Shown here piece after piece: positions 1 to 10,000 of a stretch of 35,823 bases of DNA (position 1 is the first letter of the stretch; every line of letters begins with the position of its first letter). The DNA is taken from the NCBI GenBank assembly GCA_027600665.1, contig JADGJL010000167.1, positions 1 to 35,823 of the forward strand, given 5' to 3'. This DNA comes from Irineochytrium annulatum (Eukaryota > Chytridiomycota > Chytridiomycetes > Chytridiales > Chytridiaceae). The translations under genes and the position numbers were made by a program. A model generated the notes under the pieces. That model did no database searches. It was given only the letters and a program-made list of their open reading frames with translations, and had not been told where the DNA came from.

Positions 1-1
1 A

Positions 2-303
2 TCACCCTCAGATCCCCTTCCCATCATTCCTACCCCGCCGCCAAATCCCCAAAATTTCCCGGACTGGAACGTCTCGCTCTTCCACTATCGCAACTACGGA
101 GGGGACGTCGGTAAAGTCTTTGTCGGGATCCAGGTCCCGCCCGAGACGAGCAACCAGTTTGAGGAGTTCTTAGGGGCGCTCAAGCTGCCTTACGTGGAGG
201 AAACTGATAATCCGATTTGCAAGCAGGTGAGAGATTGCATATGTTCACGAGTTGCGTGTTCAAGAAACTGAAGACGCTGTGTGAAAACTAGCTGCTCCGA
301 TAA
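2..303 (+). CDS. ILV1: Threonine dehydratase (threonine ammonia-lyase), 3' end
   Basis: This is the C-terminal end of biosynthetic threonine deaminase, the PLP enzyme that turns threonine into 2-oxobutanoate in the first step of isoleucine synthesis, in mitochondria of fungi. What is visible is the end of the second ACT-like regulatory domain: WNVSLFHYRNYGGDVGKVFV followed by GIQVP and, at the end, EETDNPICKQ. The family normally ends in a NPxYKxFL-type tail. The exon ends at 226; an intron 227-291 (GTGAGA...CTAG) is followed by a four-codon last exon, 292-303, giving NPICKQLLR and TAA. The catalytic PLP domain lies left of the window. Upstream of WNVSLF the frame is open and proline-rich from base 2; the CAG at 8-10 could instead be a splice acceptor, so the left edge is uncertain. 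The feedback-regulation domain for isoleucine is the part seen here. Identity is strong from the FHYRN motif; exon details are inferred. Confidence 0.88.
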
Positions 304-2692
304 ATTGATTTTGCGAACAACTCAAAAAAAAAGTAGCCTGGTTACCCACCATCGCCTTCTCTTCGCCAATCATCGATCTGCACTTTAGATTTCGTTTACA
401 TCGCTTTCAATCGTATCAATCATCTTCTTTTTTCGCCACGAATATCTGGACGGTTACTTATTATTTTAACATATTTTATCTGGCTTGGTCTTTGGCTTCA
501 CAGCATATGGCGCAATGACTTTTGAATGACTCTAATTATGACAACTTCGTGGTGGGAATAGTCTGGTGAGGTAGGGCTGAAAGAGAGCGATGAGTCATGA
601 AAGGTGTGATGAACGCATCGTGATAAGATAAGAGTCAACTACGTCGTCGCGCGCTAGATTAATAATGATGAGAGGCGCAGAACATTTGTCGTTCACTTCT
701 GCCCATGCTGCTTTGCTTCAGTCCAGGGTACGGTACCCTGCGTTTTTCTCTTACTTTTCTTCGCTTGAAGTGGAAATTAAGCAGCATTGGATATACATCC
801 TTCCATTAGACAGTGTATTCGAGAGATTAGCGAAAGTCAGAGAGAGATGGAGAACATAGGGCAATGATGGCAATAAAAGGTGGGAGCATGAACACAAAAC
901 TGAATGAAATTCGCAGGAGACCATGTTTAAGCCTCGAGTCTGGACGGCACCCTTGGTTGCTTTCCCGACATTTAAGTAACATCTGCCCCTGTTCCCGTGT
1001 TCTATGTCCTGTGAAATCCGAAAGTTTTTCGTTGTCACTTTCTCCTGTTTTGCGGATGAAGGAAACGCGCTGCGGTCGTTGATTAGCGTTGCTCATATCA
1101 GAACGAGAGAACTGACTGCGAGCATCCACGATTCCACTAGCTATGTTTTCGTAATTTAATGTCCTCGCAGGTGTTCTATGTTCAAAAACACAAAACGAGT
1201 AAGTGAGTCGTGCGCGAATAAGAACGTTGATTTCAGTGACCACTAGCACAAGAGAAAGCAAAATGGGTGGTTGAAGGAACCCCTTAGTTAGATATTAAAG
1301 GGTAGCAGAACACAATGCACAAAAACAGGTCCCAACAGGTGGTATAGATGACAATGTAGGTGATATGCAAGTGCCTTCAATAACAGCAAAGCTCAAAAGT
1401 AAGCTAGCCGGCAACAATGGCGATCATCGGGACAAAAAAAAATAACAACAGAAAAAGAGAAACAATGTTAAGAAGCGTAATGAATCAGCCTATGAACGCA
1501 ATGTCCATGCGCGCATCTAAACAGCCACAGCGATGCTAATGTGAACAAAAAGTAGATAAAGAGAGCAATTGCAAGCAAAGATACAACACCATGCAAGATT
1601 TTAAGCGAGCGGTTGGTGGAGGGAAGGTTAAACAACTGCAACAAAACCGAAGAACGCCTCCACAGGACAATTAGCAAAGAGTAGGCTCCGCAATATAACT
1701 TTTCCAGGGGGACGCGAAGAAACTCGATGTATCTACGTTAAGTCTATCTCAAAGCGCCATCAGACGGTCCATGAACAACATTTCCTCTACATAGTCATCG
1801 AGGCGAGTGACCTCAACACGCCATCCTCATCCTGCTCAGTCGCAAAATAGCATTATTCCTTGCGCCCCGACCGGGCATAGGTTCCCAAGAGCATCCACCA
1901 TCTTCTCGTCTCGTTTATGTCGGGCGTCCTCGAGGGAAGCCGATGCTGGCATCGCGAGACAGACCCGTCGCGACCTGAGGCCTAGGGTGACGCGGTGGGA
2001 GAGAACTCCAGCTGATGTATGGATCTCAGCCGTTTAGGAAAATGGCCGAGCAGAGGACGACAGGAGGGCTTAGGACGAAGCCGAGAACGCCAAGAAAGTC
2101 ACGACCACCGCCTTAGCTGCCGCCGACGCTGGGGAGCACGGAGATGCGTTCGACCGCGCGTCAAGCGCCAGCGCGGGCTCGGCCGTCGTCCTCGCGTCCC
2201 GGATGTTCACCGCGGCCTTAGCAAAGGAAGCGAAGCACACCTGATCAAAGGGGTTCAGTGACAGCCCGCATATGCTCTTTGTCACAATGACGGTCGTGGG
2301 CTGCTGCACCGCGGCGTCCGCCCACGTGTCGATGATCCGGAGCCACTTGTTGCCTCCCCGCCACGATCGCCGCGGGAAGTAAAGGGAACCAGGCGGCAGA
2401 TGAGATGGCTTCGAAGGTGCCGAGCTAATAGTCAGGGGTGGACGAGGCGAGGGAGGAGAGGCTGCCGCCGGGGCTGGACCTGTTGGTGGGGCTCTGGGCG
2501 CATCCGGTGGCAAGGTCCCTGACGAGGAGGCCGTAGTTGTCCCGGCGTTGGCGTGGGTGCTGGTCGCAGCGGCTGGGGAGGAAATCCGGACGCATGGCGA
2601 TCAAGTTGGCACGATGTAGCGGCTGGTGTCGCTGATGCAGGCTAATAAATGAAACACTCTGTTGCATCAATAGCCCAAAACGTCGTCTCCCC
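304..2692. other. Intergenic region, no firm gene; coding-like traces at 2060-2620
   Basis: About 2.4 kb between ILV1 and the kinase gene. From 304 to about 1800 the sequence is relatively AT-rich with only short ORFs on both strands that resemble no family I know. From about 1800 to 2640 it becomes GC-rich. A possible exon starts after the acceptor-like CTTAG near 2071 and reads DEAENAKKVTTTALAAADAG onward to a TGA at about 2244, an alanine-rich helical peptide. Further open stretches follow in other frames to about 2630. These could be 5' exons of the kinase gene at 2693, a decayed gene, or chance ORFs in GC-rich DNA. I cannot join them into a consistent model. Confidence 0.5.
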
Positions 2693-4172
2693 ATGCTGTC
2701 GGTCATTGACCATGCGATCCCGTCCTCGGACGTCCAGGTCTTCGCCGACCGCCTCCTCGGCCGGGGCGGCTTCGGGGACGTTTATCTGGGCAAATATGGA
2801 AACGGCGAAGTGGCAGTGAAGATCCCTCGGCTCGCTTCCGGCTACACCAAGGCCCAGCTGGACGGGTACGATGCATGCCTCTTCTTGATGAGGGCCGCTT
2901 GATTTCATATCTGCGTGGAACAGCTTCCGCAAGGAGATCGCCATCTTCGCCTCGCTGAAGGCCCACACCAACGTGGTCACATTTTACGGCTACGTGGAGG
3001 AGACGAATGCGATCGTGATGGAGGTAGGCTGTCTTTAAAGCGCATTTGAACGAGCTTGCCTGACGTTTATCTGCCTTGCAGCTCTCGGAGATCGGCTCCT
3101 TAAAGGATTTCTACCTAACCAACGAGGTCCGCCCGTTCACTGAGCGGCTCAGCCTGGCCCTGGACATTGCGGAGGGCATGGCGTTTCTTCACTCGGCTCG
3201 CCCAAAGCCGATCATCCATCGTGACCTGAAGGGCGCCAACGTGCTCTTGGCACTACGCGGCGGCAGGCTTCTCGCGAAGGTTACTGACTTTGGGCTCGCC
3301 GTCGTCAAGGACTCGTCGACTTCCAAGGTGCGGGCCAGCGACGACATTGCGGGTACCCAGCTGTATATTGACCCGGCTTCTTACTACGAGCCGATCACTG
3401 ATGTAATGAAGAGCTCTTACAAACTGTTACATAGCGAGACGCCCAATGTGACGTGTACGCCTACGCCGTTGTTTTAACGGAGCTGGCCAGCTGGGAGGGT
3501 CCGTACGGGTACCCAGAGGATGATTTTCAGTGCTCCGTGATAGGAGCTGACCACCGCCTTCACCGTCCTGCACTTGACAACATGCCCGGTGACGTTCCCG
3601 TCACCTTCATCAGCCTCATCAAGGCGTGTTGGGATCCGGAGCGCAAGAACAGGCCGCTTTTCGCAGGCGGCGCTATACGTGCTTTGCTAAATGGGGTGGT
3701 CACGGAGAACTCTTCGAGCGTTTCCACATTGCAAGAATCCCACCTGGATGCCTCTCAGAGCCGTTCAGATAGCTCTATGCAGATCACCGATTCCATGGCG
3801 CAAGCCTCTCTTGATTCTTCGGTAAGTGGCTGTGTATCAGGACCAGTCTTATACTTTTTCGTCCAGAAACTGAAAGGAGGATTTGCTGGCGGGTCATGTC
3901 CAATTGCTTATAGCTCGCTGTCCGAGTTCAAACTTTTAGACTCCATGGCAATGGATCGCTTAGGAGACCAATCTCTGATTGGAGGATTGGCGGGTCCTCG
4001 GCAATCTCTGAGTTCGCGAGATTCAGCCGCAACTACCATCAGTGCGTCGACGATCGTTCGGCAAGGCATGTTCCCCTCCTCAATCTCGCTTGCGTGCTTC
4101 TTTGTTATCTCATGTTCTAATGAACAATCGCTGCAGACATCAGCACTTTTTGAGCAACACTTCCAACATTGA
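2693..4172 (+). CDS. Protein kinase (TKL-like), probably the head of a kinase/Sel1-repeat gene
   Basis: Exons by splice signal and phase: 2693-2865, 2924-3023, 3082-3402, 3435-3821 and 3867-4172 (428 residues as modelled). The kinase domain is intact up to the activation loop: glycine loop GRGGFG (23-28), VAVK lysine (Lys43), helix-C Glu62 in FRKEIAIF, HRDLKGAN with catalytic Asp139, and DFG (160-162). The usual APE is replaced by a DPASYYE stretch. A DVYAYAVVLTEL helix-F motif and an IKACWDPERKNRP motif follow, as in tyrosine-kinase-like kinases. It should transfer phosphate from ATP to Ser/Thr; the substrate is unknown. The 3403-3434 intron is only 32 nt but is needed to keep frame. The last exon is a Ser-rich linker that runs to TGA 4170-4172, immediately before the Sel1 ATG in the same frame. 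A spliced read-through into the Sel1 block is therefore likely. Upstream exons may also exist, since the frame is open to 2636. Confidence 0.8.
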
Positions 4173-5507
4173 ATGCATTATTTTTCGGAGAAAAAGTATG
4201 CCAGAGCAACGAAAGCATGGAAAGATGCCGCCGCAGAGGGGCATCCGGAAGCCTGCTACCAGCTCTATCTTCTGTACAGAATGCACGTTCTGACCTTCCT
4301 CGAAGCCGATGAGGCCGTTGGCTTCCTCCGCTTAGCGGTGGAGATCGGACATGCAGTCGCGACAATTGAACTGGGGCGGGTTCTGCTTAAGGGCGAACTT
4401 GTTAAAAGGGACGTCCCTAAAGCCCTTGAGCTGCTGACAATGGCGGCGGAGGATGGGGCCAAGGACGCGATGGTGGTGCTTGCGGGTCATTGGTTGGAGG
4501 AGGGATGCAAGTGTGTGGCGGAGAAGGAATACAGAAAGGCCGCGGCGCTGTTTCGCCAATCGTCAGATACCGGAAATATTGACGCCAAAGTTTCCCTTGC
4601 AAACCTCTACGACCAGGGGACTGGCGTCCTAAGGGATCATGTCGCAGCAGCAAAATTATGTACGGAGGCTGCCGAAGCTGGGAACGCTGCTGCAATGCTG
4701 AAGATGGGAATTTACTACGAATTTGGCTGTGGCGTTGAAAGCAACTTCAAGATTGCCACAAAATTTTACACAGAAGCCGCAAATCATGGAAACGTTGAAG
4801 CACAACGCCGCTTAGGAGAATGTCACCTCAGAAATTGGGGAGTCAAACGTGATCTCGTCCTGGCGGTGAAGCTATTCGCTGAGGCGGCCTGCGGAGGTGA
4901 TGCAATAGCCAAATATTGGCTTGGGCGCTGCTACAAATCGGGAGATGGGATCGACAAAAATCCGATCAAAGCAGATATGCTATTTGCAGAGGCAGCACAC
5001 CTCCTGAAAGAGATTGTCGCATCGGGAAGTGCTGAAGCCCGGTTTTTTCTCGCGATGTGCTATGAGGTCGGGAGGGGCGTCCCTAAAGATGAAGATTATG
5101 CCGTGGAGTTATACAGAAAAGCCGCGGCCTCAGCGGATGGTTCCGCTAAGGCTACGCTTGCACGGCGGAACTTTCTTGGAATTGGCATGCCGGTGGATGA
5201 GCATGAAGGAGCAAGACTTTATGCCGAGCTTGCTGCCAGCGGTTACATCCCTGGGAAACACTGCTTGGGTTACTGCTACTTACACGGACAGGGTGTGTCC
5301 CAGGACAGATGCAGAGCGATGCGACTTTTTGCCGAGGCGGCTGAAGCTGGGCTATATGCAGCACTTTCTGACCTCGGTCAGTGTTATGAAAACGGATGGG
5401 GTGTCTCCAAGGACTTGCGCATGGCTGCAAAGTGCTACAGAGAGGCAAAGGCGATGGGTGTTGCTACTGATTCGGCGTTGCAAAGAGTAGAGGGCAGTAA
5501 CAAGTGA
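4173..5507 (+). CDS. Sel1-repeat (TPR-like) protein or C-terminal half of the kinase gene
   Basis: A 444-residue uninterrupted frame made almost entirely of Sel1-like repeats of about 36 residues: A-x2-LG-x-CY-x-GxGVxxD-x2-KA-x2-L-x2-AA-x2-G. About ten can be followed from AYxxL near residue 27 to ENGWGVSKDLRMAAKCYREA near the end. Sel1 repeats form helical solenoids that bind proteins and often link kinases or ubiquitin ligases to partners. The first repeat begins abruptly at the ATG, with KKYARATKAWKDAAAEGHPE, as though the start of a solenoid were missing. With the kinase frame directly upstream and in phase, this suggests a fused kinase-Sel1 gene whose intron removes TGA 4170-4172. A possible splice (GTTATC at 4104 to CGGAG at 4190, phase 0) would do so but is weak. 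If it is a separate gene, its promoter would lie within the kinase coding region. I found no signal peptide. Confidence 0.85.
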   Translation: MHYFSEKKYARATKAWKDAAAEGHPEACYQLYLLYRMHVLTFLEADEAVGFLRLAVEIGHAVATIELGRVLLKGELVKRDVPKALELLTMAAEDGAKDAMVVLAGHWLEEGCKCVAEKEYRKAAALFRQSSDTGNIDAKVSLANLYDQGTGVLRDHVAAAKLCTEAAEAGNAAAMLKMGIYYEFGCGVESNFKIATKFYTEAANHGNVEAQRRLGECHLRNWGVKRDLVLAVKLFAEAACGGDAIAKYWLGRCYKSGDGIDKNPIKADMLFAEAAHLLKEIVASGSAEARFFLAMCYEVGRGVPKDEDYAVELYRKAAASADGSAKATLARRNFLGIGMPVDEHEGARLYAELAASGYIPGKHCLGYCYLHGQGVSQDRCRAMRLFAEAAEAGLYAALSDLGQCYENGWGVSKDLRMAAKCYREAKAMGVATDSALQRVEGSNK

Positions 5508-5794
5508 ATGACTTGCAAAGAAATGTCCTATTCGTTGAAATGGGTTGAGGTGTTTCAATCACTAAGTCGTCGTAGGCGTTTCCTCTAGGTTTTCTGCTTG
5601 TGCTGTCTTAAACGAGCAATCGATATCGTCTGTTATGTTTGGTCACAAATGTAGGATGTATATCTAGCGTCCTTCTTTCCGAAACGGAGAAAAAGGAATT
5701 TATAAACAAGTGACTATCTGACGCCACACATATGCGGCGCAAAACTAGGTGTGCATGATAATACAGTAATCGAGCAGCTTTTTGGCACGATTCC

Positions 5795-5995
5795 TTATCT
5801 GATAATAACAAAAGGTATGGCTTTAATTAGCCGATCATTTTGATGTCAAGCCGCACACAATAATTATGCATCCAAGGTTCCGAAGCCGTCACAGTGACCG
5901 GCGTGGCATCGCCGTTGCGCTGCAAGCACAAAGAGTGTTTTGATGACGCCATAATATACATTGCAACGGTAGGACGGAGAGGATGCCACTACAGA
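5795..5995 (-). repeat. Diverged duplicate segment, copy A
   Basis: Copy A shares ATGCATCCAAGG (from 5866) and GTGACCGGCGT with copy B about 344 bp to the right, inside an alignable stretch of roughly 150-200 bp. On the minus strand it reads LCLQRNGDATPVTVTASEPW followed by MHNYCVRLDIKMIG and a stop at 5827-5829. Conservation of the peptide with copy B suggests that both derive from a coding segment, perhaps a Cys-containing extracellular domain, now decayed. The boundaries are approximate. Confidence 0.55.
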
Positions 5996-6139
5996 GTCCT
6001 CACATGAAAATGGAAGACAGCTTAGTCCCCATCCTACTGTGAAGGGCCCATGCGACGCAATAACGTCACCTCCAATGTTCGTGGTTGCAGTTGTCCCTAG
6101 AACACCCCAACTCTAGCTTGCGCAAGACTTCATGTTTGG

Positions 6140-6335
6140 ATATCTGATAGCAACTGTTGCCATGCTCCCATGACCCGATCTCTTCGCTGTCGACGCGCAC
6201 GCAGTCAATATGCATCCAAGGCTCCAAAACGGTTGAGGTGACCGGCGTCGGCATCGGCGCCCGCCGCTTGCACAAATAGTTTTTTTATGGCACGAAAGTG
6301 TAGTTTGTAACGATGGGCCGAAGAGAATAGCGACT
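6140..6335 (-). repeat. Diverged duplicate segment, copy B
   Basis: Copy B of the duplication, with ATGCATCCAAGG from 6210. On the minus strand it reads LCKRRAPMPTPVTSTVLEPW followed by MHIDCVRVDSEEIG, continuing as SWEHGNSCYQ in a 69-codon frame (6275-6066). Against copy A the peptide pattern TPVTxTxxEPWMHxxCVRxDxxxIG is kept, although the bases have diverged. A TAA lies just upstream of the shared block on this strand, so if it is an exon an intron would be needed. Confidence 0.5.
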
Positions 6336-7060
6336 CGACATTCGCCAGCCTCTTGTGCACGGTCAATCACGCAGTCATGTTTTGTAAGCTTTCTTTCAAG
6401 TCGGCCGGGTCAGCTGCACCGACCGCTCACGTGGAAGGCCACAAAGCGCTCGCTAATTGGAACGGCCGGAGCTACCATTGACCGGTTTGCGAAAACGGGT
6501 TGGCAGAGAGCTCCACGGCCGGCCGAGTCGTCTGGGCTCACGTCCAGACAACCTGGTACAGAGGGCCGTTAGACGGGGTTCAGAGCCTTTCGATGGAAGG
6601 CGGCAAAGGCACCGCCTTGCTCCTACCGACGACATTGCGAAGGTTGTTTTCGTTGCAACTAACTCTTGGCGGACCTCAGCTAAGTTGACTTCCAAACAAG
6701 GATGTCCGACACATCGGTTCTTGCCCAAACGAGAATCATGAAAGCAAATCGACCTTTATTCCATAGAGTTCGAGACACCGGCAAAAGACATTTCGGGCCA
6801 ACGCAGCCAGAATACTAGTTAGAATACTAGAAGGGAAAGCACTCACAAAAATCTTTGTAAGTACCTGAAAGAAAATTAGACATGAGAAGGCAGAAGGACC
6901 TTCCAGTAATAAACAACGTTTCGAAGATCCAGACAGTCATGAGGTAAAGGAGGAAGACTCAAGGGAGGGGATTAAAAGAAAGCAAAGGAGGGAGAAATAT
7001 AATACGGAGAAGAAAAAAACTACAGTGGTGACCGGGCACAACCGTTATCAACCTTCATGC

Positions 7061-10000
7061 TCAGTTCCGCTTGCCCCACCCAAACCAACCGCCTTTCTTG
7101 TCCCCGGTCTTCTTCTCCGGCGAAGACGGGGTAACAGGCGCCGCCTTTACGCGGGGCATGTCGCTCGACGTCTTCCCGGCACCTCCCTTGGCTGGGGTGG
7201 TCTTCGTCTTCGATTCCGTTGCCGAAGATGATGCCTTCGAAGGCGACGTCGCCATCTCGGTTGCCTTGACGCTCGCTGAGGTCATGCCCCCGATCACCTT
7301 CCCGCTCCTGATGTCCGGCTCGGCCGTCTGCGTCGAGAGCGTCCTCGCCGACACCACGTTCCCGTCGGCGTCGAGCACCTCGCTGTCCGGGATCTCGGGC
7401 GCCACGGAGCTGCTGGAAGCCGTTCGTATCGGGTTGGGCGTCGTCGTCGCGGCCGCGCCCGTCACATTCGTGGTGATGCGAGGCGGTTGCTTTGTGGTCT
7501 TTGACGAGATGACCTTGCCCTCGGCGTCAACCTCCTCCTCAATGACCTCCTCGTACTCAATCACTTGCTCCTGGCTCACGTTCTTTCGCACCTGCTTGGA
7601 CGACGTGGTCATGGTGGACGTCTTCGTGGTAACGGAGGAGGAACCCGACTTCGACGTCGAAGAGCCGGACGTCACCGTCGACGACGTGGCGACGGAGCCG
7701 GACGGAGGTTTGCCGCTCGAGTGGGTCGTGGTCGACGAGATCACCCTCCCCTCGGAGTCGATCTCCTCCACGATCTCGTCGTATTCTACCACCTCCGTCA
7801 CTGATTTCCTTGCTCCGGCCGACATGCGCTTGGCGGACTTGGAAGTGGTCTTCGATTGCGCAGTGGTCGTTTTAGAGCTCGACGACTGGGACGTCGAGGC
7901 CGCGCCAGCAGCGGTCTGGCCCTTGACCTCGGCCGCCTTCACGGTCTCCTTCTTGACAGCCTCCTTCGACGTGACCTTCCGCACCCTCGCAGTGATCGCC
8001 TTAAACGGCGACGTCTTCGTCGACGGCGCGGCTTCTTTCGCAGCCGTAGCGGAAGAGGAAGAGCTTCGGGCATCCTTCACCTCGATCGACTCCTTGGACC
8101 CCACCTTGCGAGCCGTGGACGCGGAACTGGCAGTCGCTGTGGTGGTCTTTACGGAGCTTAAAGTCGCCGTCTCCGCCGCCGCAGCGCCAGCCTTAGTGGT
8201 CATCGTGGTCGTAGTCTCTATAGAGCTCAAAGTCGCCGTCTCGGCCAACGCCGCGCCAGACTTTTGCACGTTTGTGCCAGCCGATGAGACGGCCTTCTGC
8301 AAGTCAGTAGGCGACGCGACTGCGGTCTCGTTTGAAGGGAACGTGGCCTTCTGAATATTGGCAGACGTCGCAACTTTGGTTTCCTGTGACGGGACCGTAG
8401 CCTTCGTAGACGACGCGACGTCGGCTTCCTTCGACGGGATCGTCACTGATGTCGAGGTGGTGGCGATAGTTGAGGCCATCGCCACAACCGTCGGGGCAAC
8501 AACGGCGGCCGCAAGAGTCTCAGCCTTCGAGATGGAGAAGTCGTCAACCTTCGAGTCAATCCTCTCCGTGGCATGTTGATGCGCCGCCATCGGTCCCCCG
8601 GAGTGAGTCACGGTCGAAGAGACAACCTTCCCCTCGGAGTCCAGAATCTCCGTGATCTCCTCATATTCAATGACCTTGGCCCCCTTCTCAATGCTCGTGG
8701 CGATCGTGCCATGCGTCGCCGCTCCCGGGATGCCGGAATGGTGGGTGGTCGACGAGGAAACGACCTTCCCTTCGGCGTCGAAAACTTCCGTTACCTCATC
8801 GTACTGGACGACTTCCCTCTGCTTGCCGCCAACCGCGACGCCGCTCGCCATCGTCGATATCTTTGTCGACTCCGCCGGGCCCGAGGTGTGGGTGGTGGTG
8901 GACGAAACGACCTTGCCGTGGGCGTCGACAACCTCCACGGTCTCCTCGTATTCAACAACCTCGCGCTTGCCGGCGCTCTGGGACGGCATCTGATGACGAT
9001 GCGTGGTGGTGGAAGAGAGGACCTTATCGTTAGCGTCGACGATCTCGACGATCTCCTCGTATTCAACAACCTCCCGGCCGCCCTTCCCGGCCGTCGCGGC
9101 TGCGTGCGTGGAGGCATGAGCACCGGCGGTCTTGACATCGGTCGTGCTAGCCGCACCAGCCAGGGTCGCCGCCATAACAGCCACATGCTCAGCACCCGAA
9201 ACCTGCGAGACCTCTCCAGACGTCATCCCCTTGGCCGGGCTCAACTCCCCCTCGGTCGTGATCGCCGTCTCAACCTTGACCGTAACCGCTCCCGCCTTCT
9301 GTTGCTCGCCCTCCGAAGCGTGATGCTTCGTGGTCGACGAGACGACCTTCCCGTCCGCAATGACCTCCACAACCTCGTCGTACTCCCCGCTCGTCGCAGA
9401 CGGTGCCGCCGGGTGCGTGACCGTCTTCGAAAGCACCTTCCCATGCGAATCCACGACCTCCACAATTTCCTCATACTCCACCACCTCCCTAGAAACCTGC
9501 CGCCTCGCCGACCGCTGGCCCTGCTTCAGCGCGACCCCTCCTGACGAGGTCGTCACAACCGTCATCGATCCCCTCGCGTCCCCCGCCGACTCGCCCTCCT
9601 CCTCCTCACGGTGCTGCCTCGAACCCGACGAGGAACCCGAACCCCTCCTGCTCCTCCTCCCAGACACGGGGCTCTGCGGCGTCGGCGTCTTGAGCACGGG
9701 CCTGACGCGCAACCCATCCTCATCGACCTCGTCCTCCATCAGCCTCTCCTCCCGCTCCTCGACCGGGTGGTGATGGCCGGGCGAGTTCGGCGCGGCCCCA
9801 CCACCGACGCCGGACGACAGCGCGCGCGGGCGGCGCGCGAACTCGGCCATGTCCCAGTTGTAGCGGGACCGGTCAAAGTCGTCCGGCGGCATGTTGGAGG
9901 GCCGGCTGTGGTGGTAGACGGTCGCGGTCGCGGGGGGTCGCTCGAGGGGGGACTTGGCGAGCGAGAGCGGGGTCGGCCTGTTGGTTGACGGAGCGCTACC

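Larger units (their letters stand above)
5508..7060. other. Intergenic region with a diverged duplication
   Basis: About 1.55 kb between the Sel1 frame and the glycogenin stop. It holds the two diverged copies listed separately. From 6380 to 6730 GC-rich DNA is open on both strands (91-94 codons) without any motif I recognise. A TTTATT at 6755-6760 reads as AATAAA on the minus strand, about 300 nt after the glycogenin stop, and may be its poly(A) signal. I see nothing else. Confidence 0.55.

Noticed and set aside
827..1261. 144-codon minus frame in the ILV1-kinase gap
   Set aside because: It has no motif, average composition for non-coding DNA here, and no splice partners.
2070..2513. 147-codon minus frame upstream of the kinase
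   Set aside because: It has no motif, a Pro/Ala/Ser-rich N-terminus typical of GC-rich shadows, and no splice partners; it is kept only as an uncertain region.
7071..8354. Long plus-strand frame (427 codons) opposite the glycogenin tail
   Set aside because: It is the antisense shadow of a repetitive, GC-biased coding region; the minus frame runs 3.4 kb unbroken, joins GT8 exons in phase and carries the conserved repeats.
7337..9490. Regularly recurring sequence considered as a CRISPR-like or satellite array
   Set aside because: The spacing is irregular, the units differ in bases but agree in protein, and the frame is maintained; they are coding repeats in a eukaryotic gene.
8573..9544. Plus-strand frame of 323 codons rich in RDDLPLGV-like repeats
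   Set aside because: The repeats are only the reverse reading of the glycogenin motif copies.
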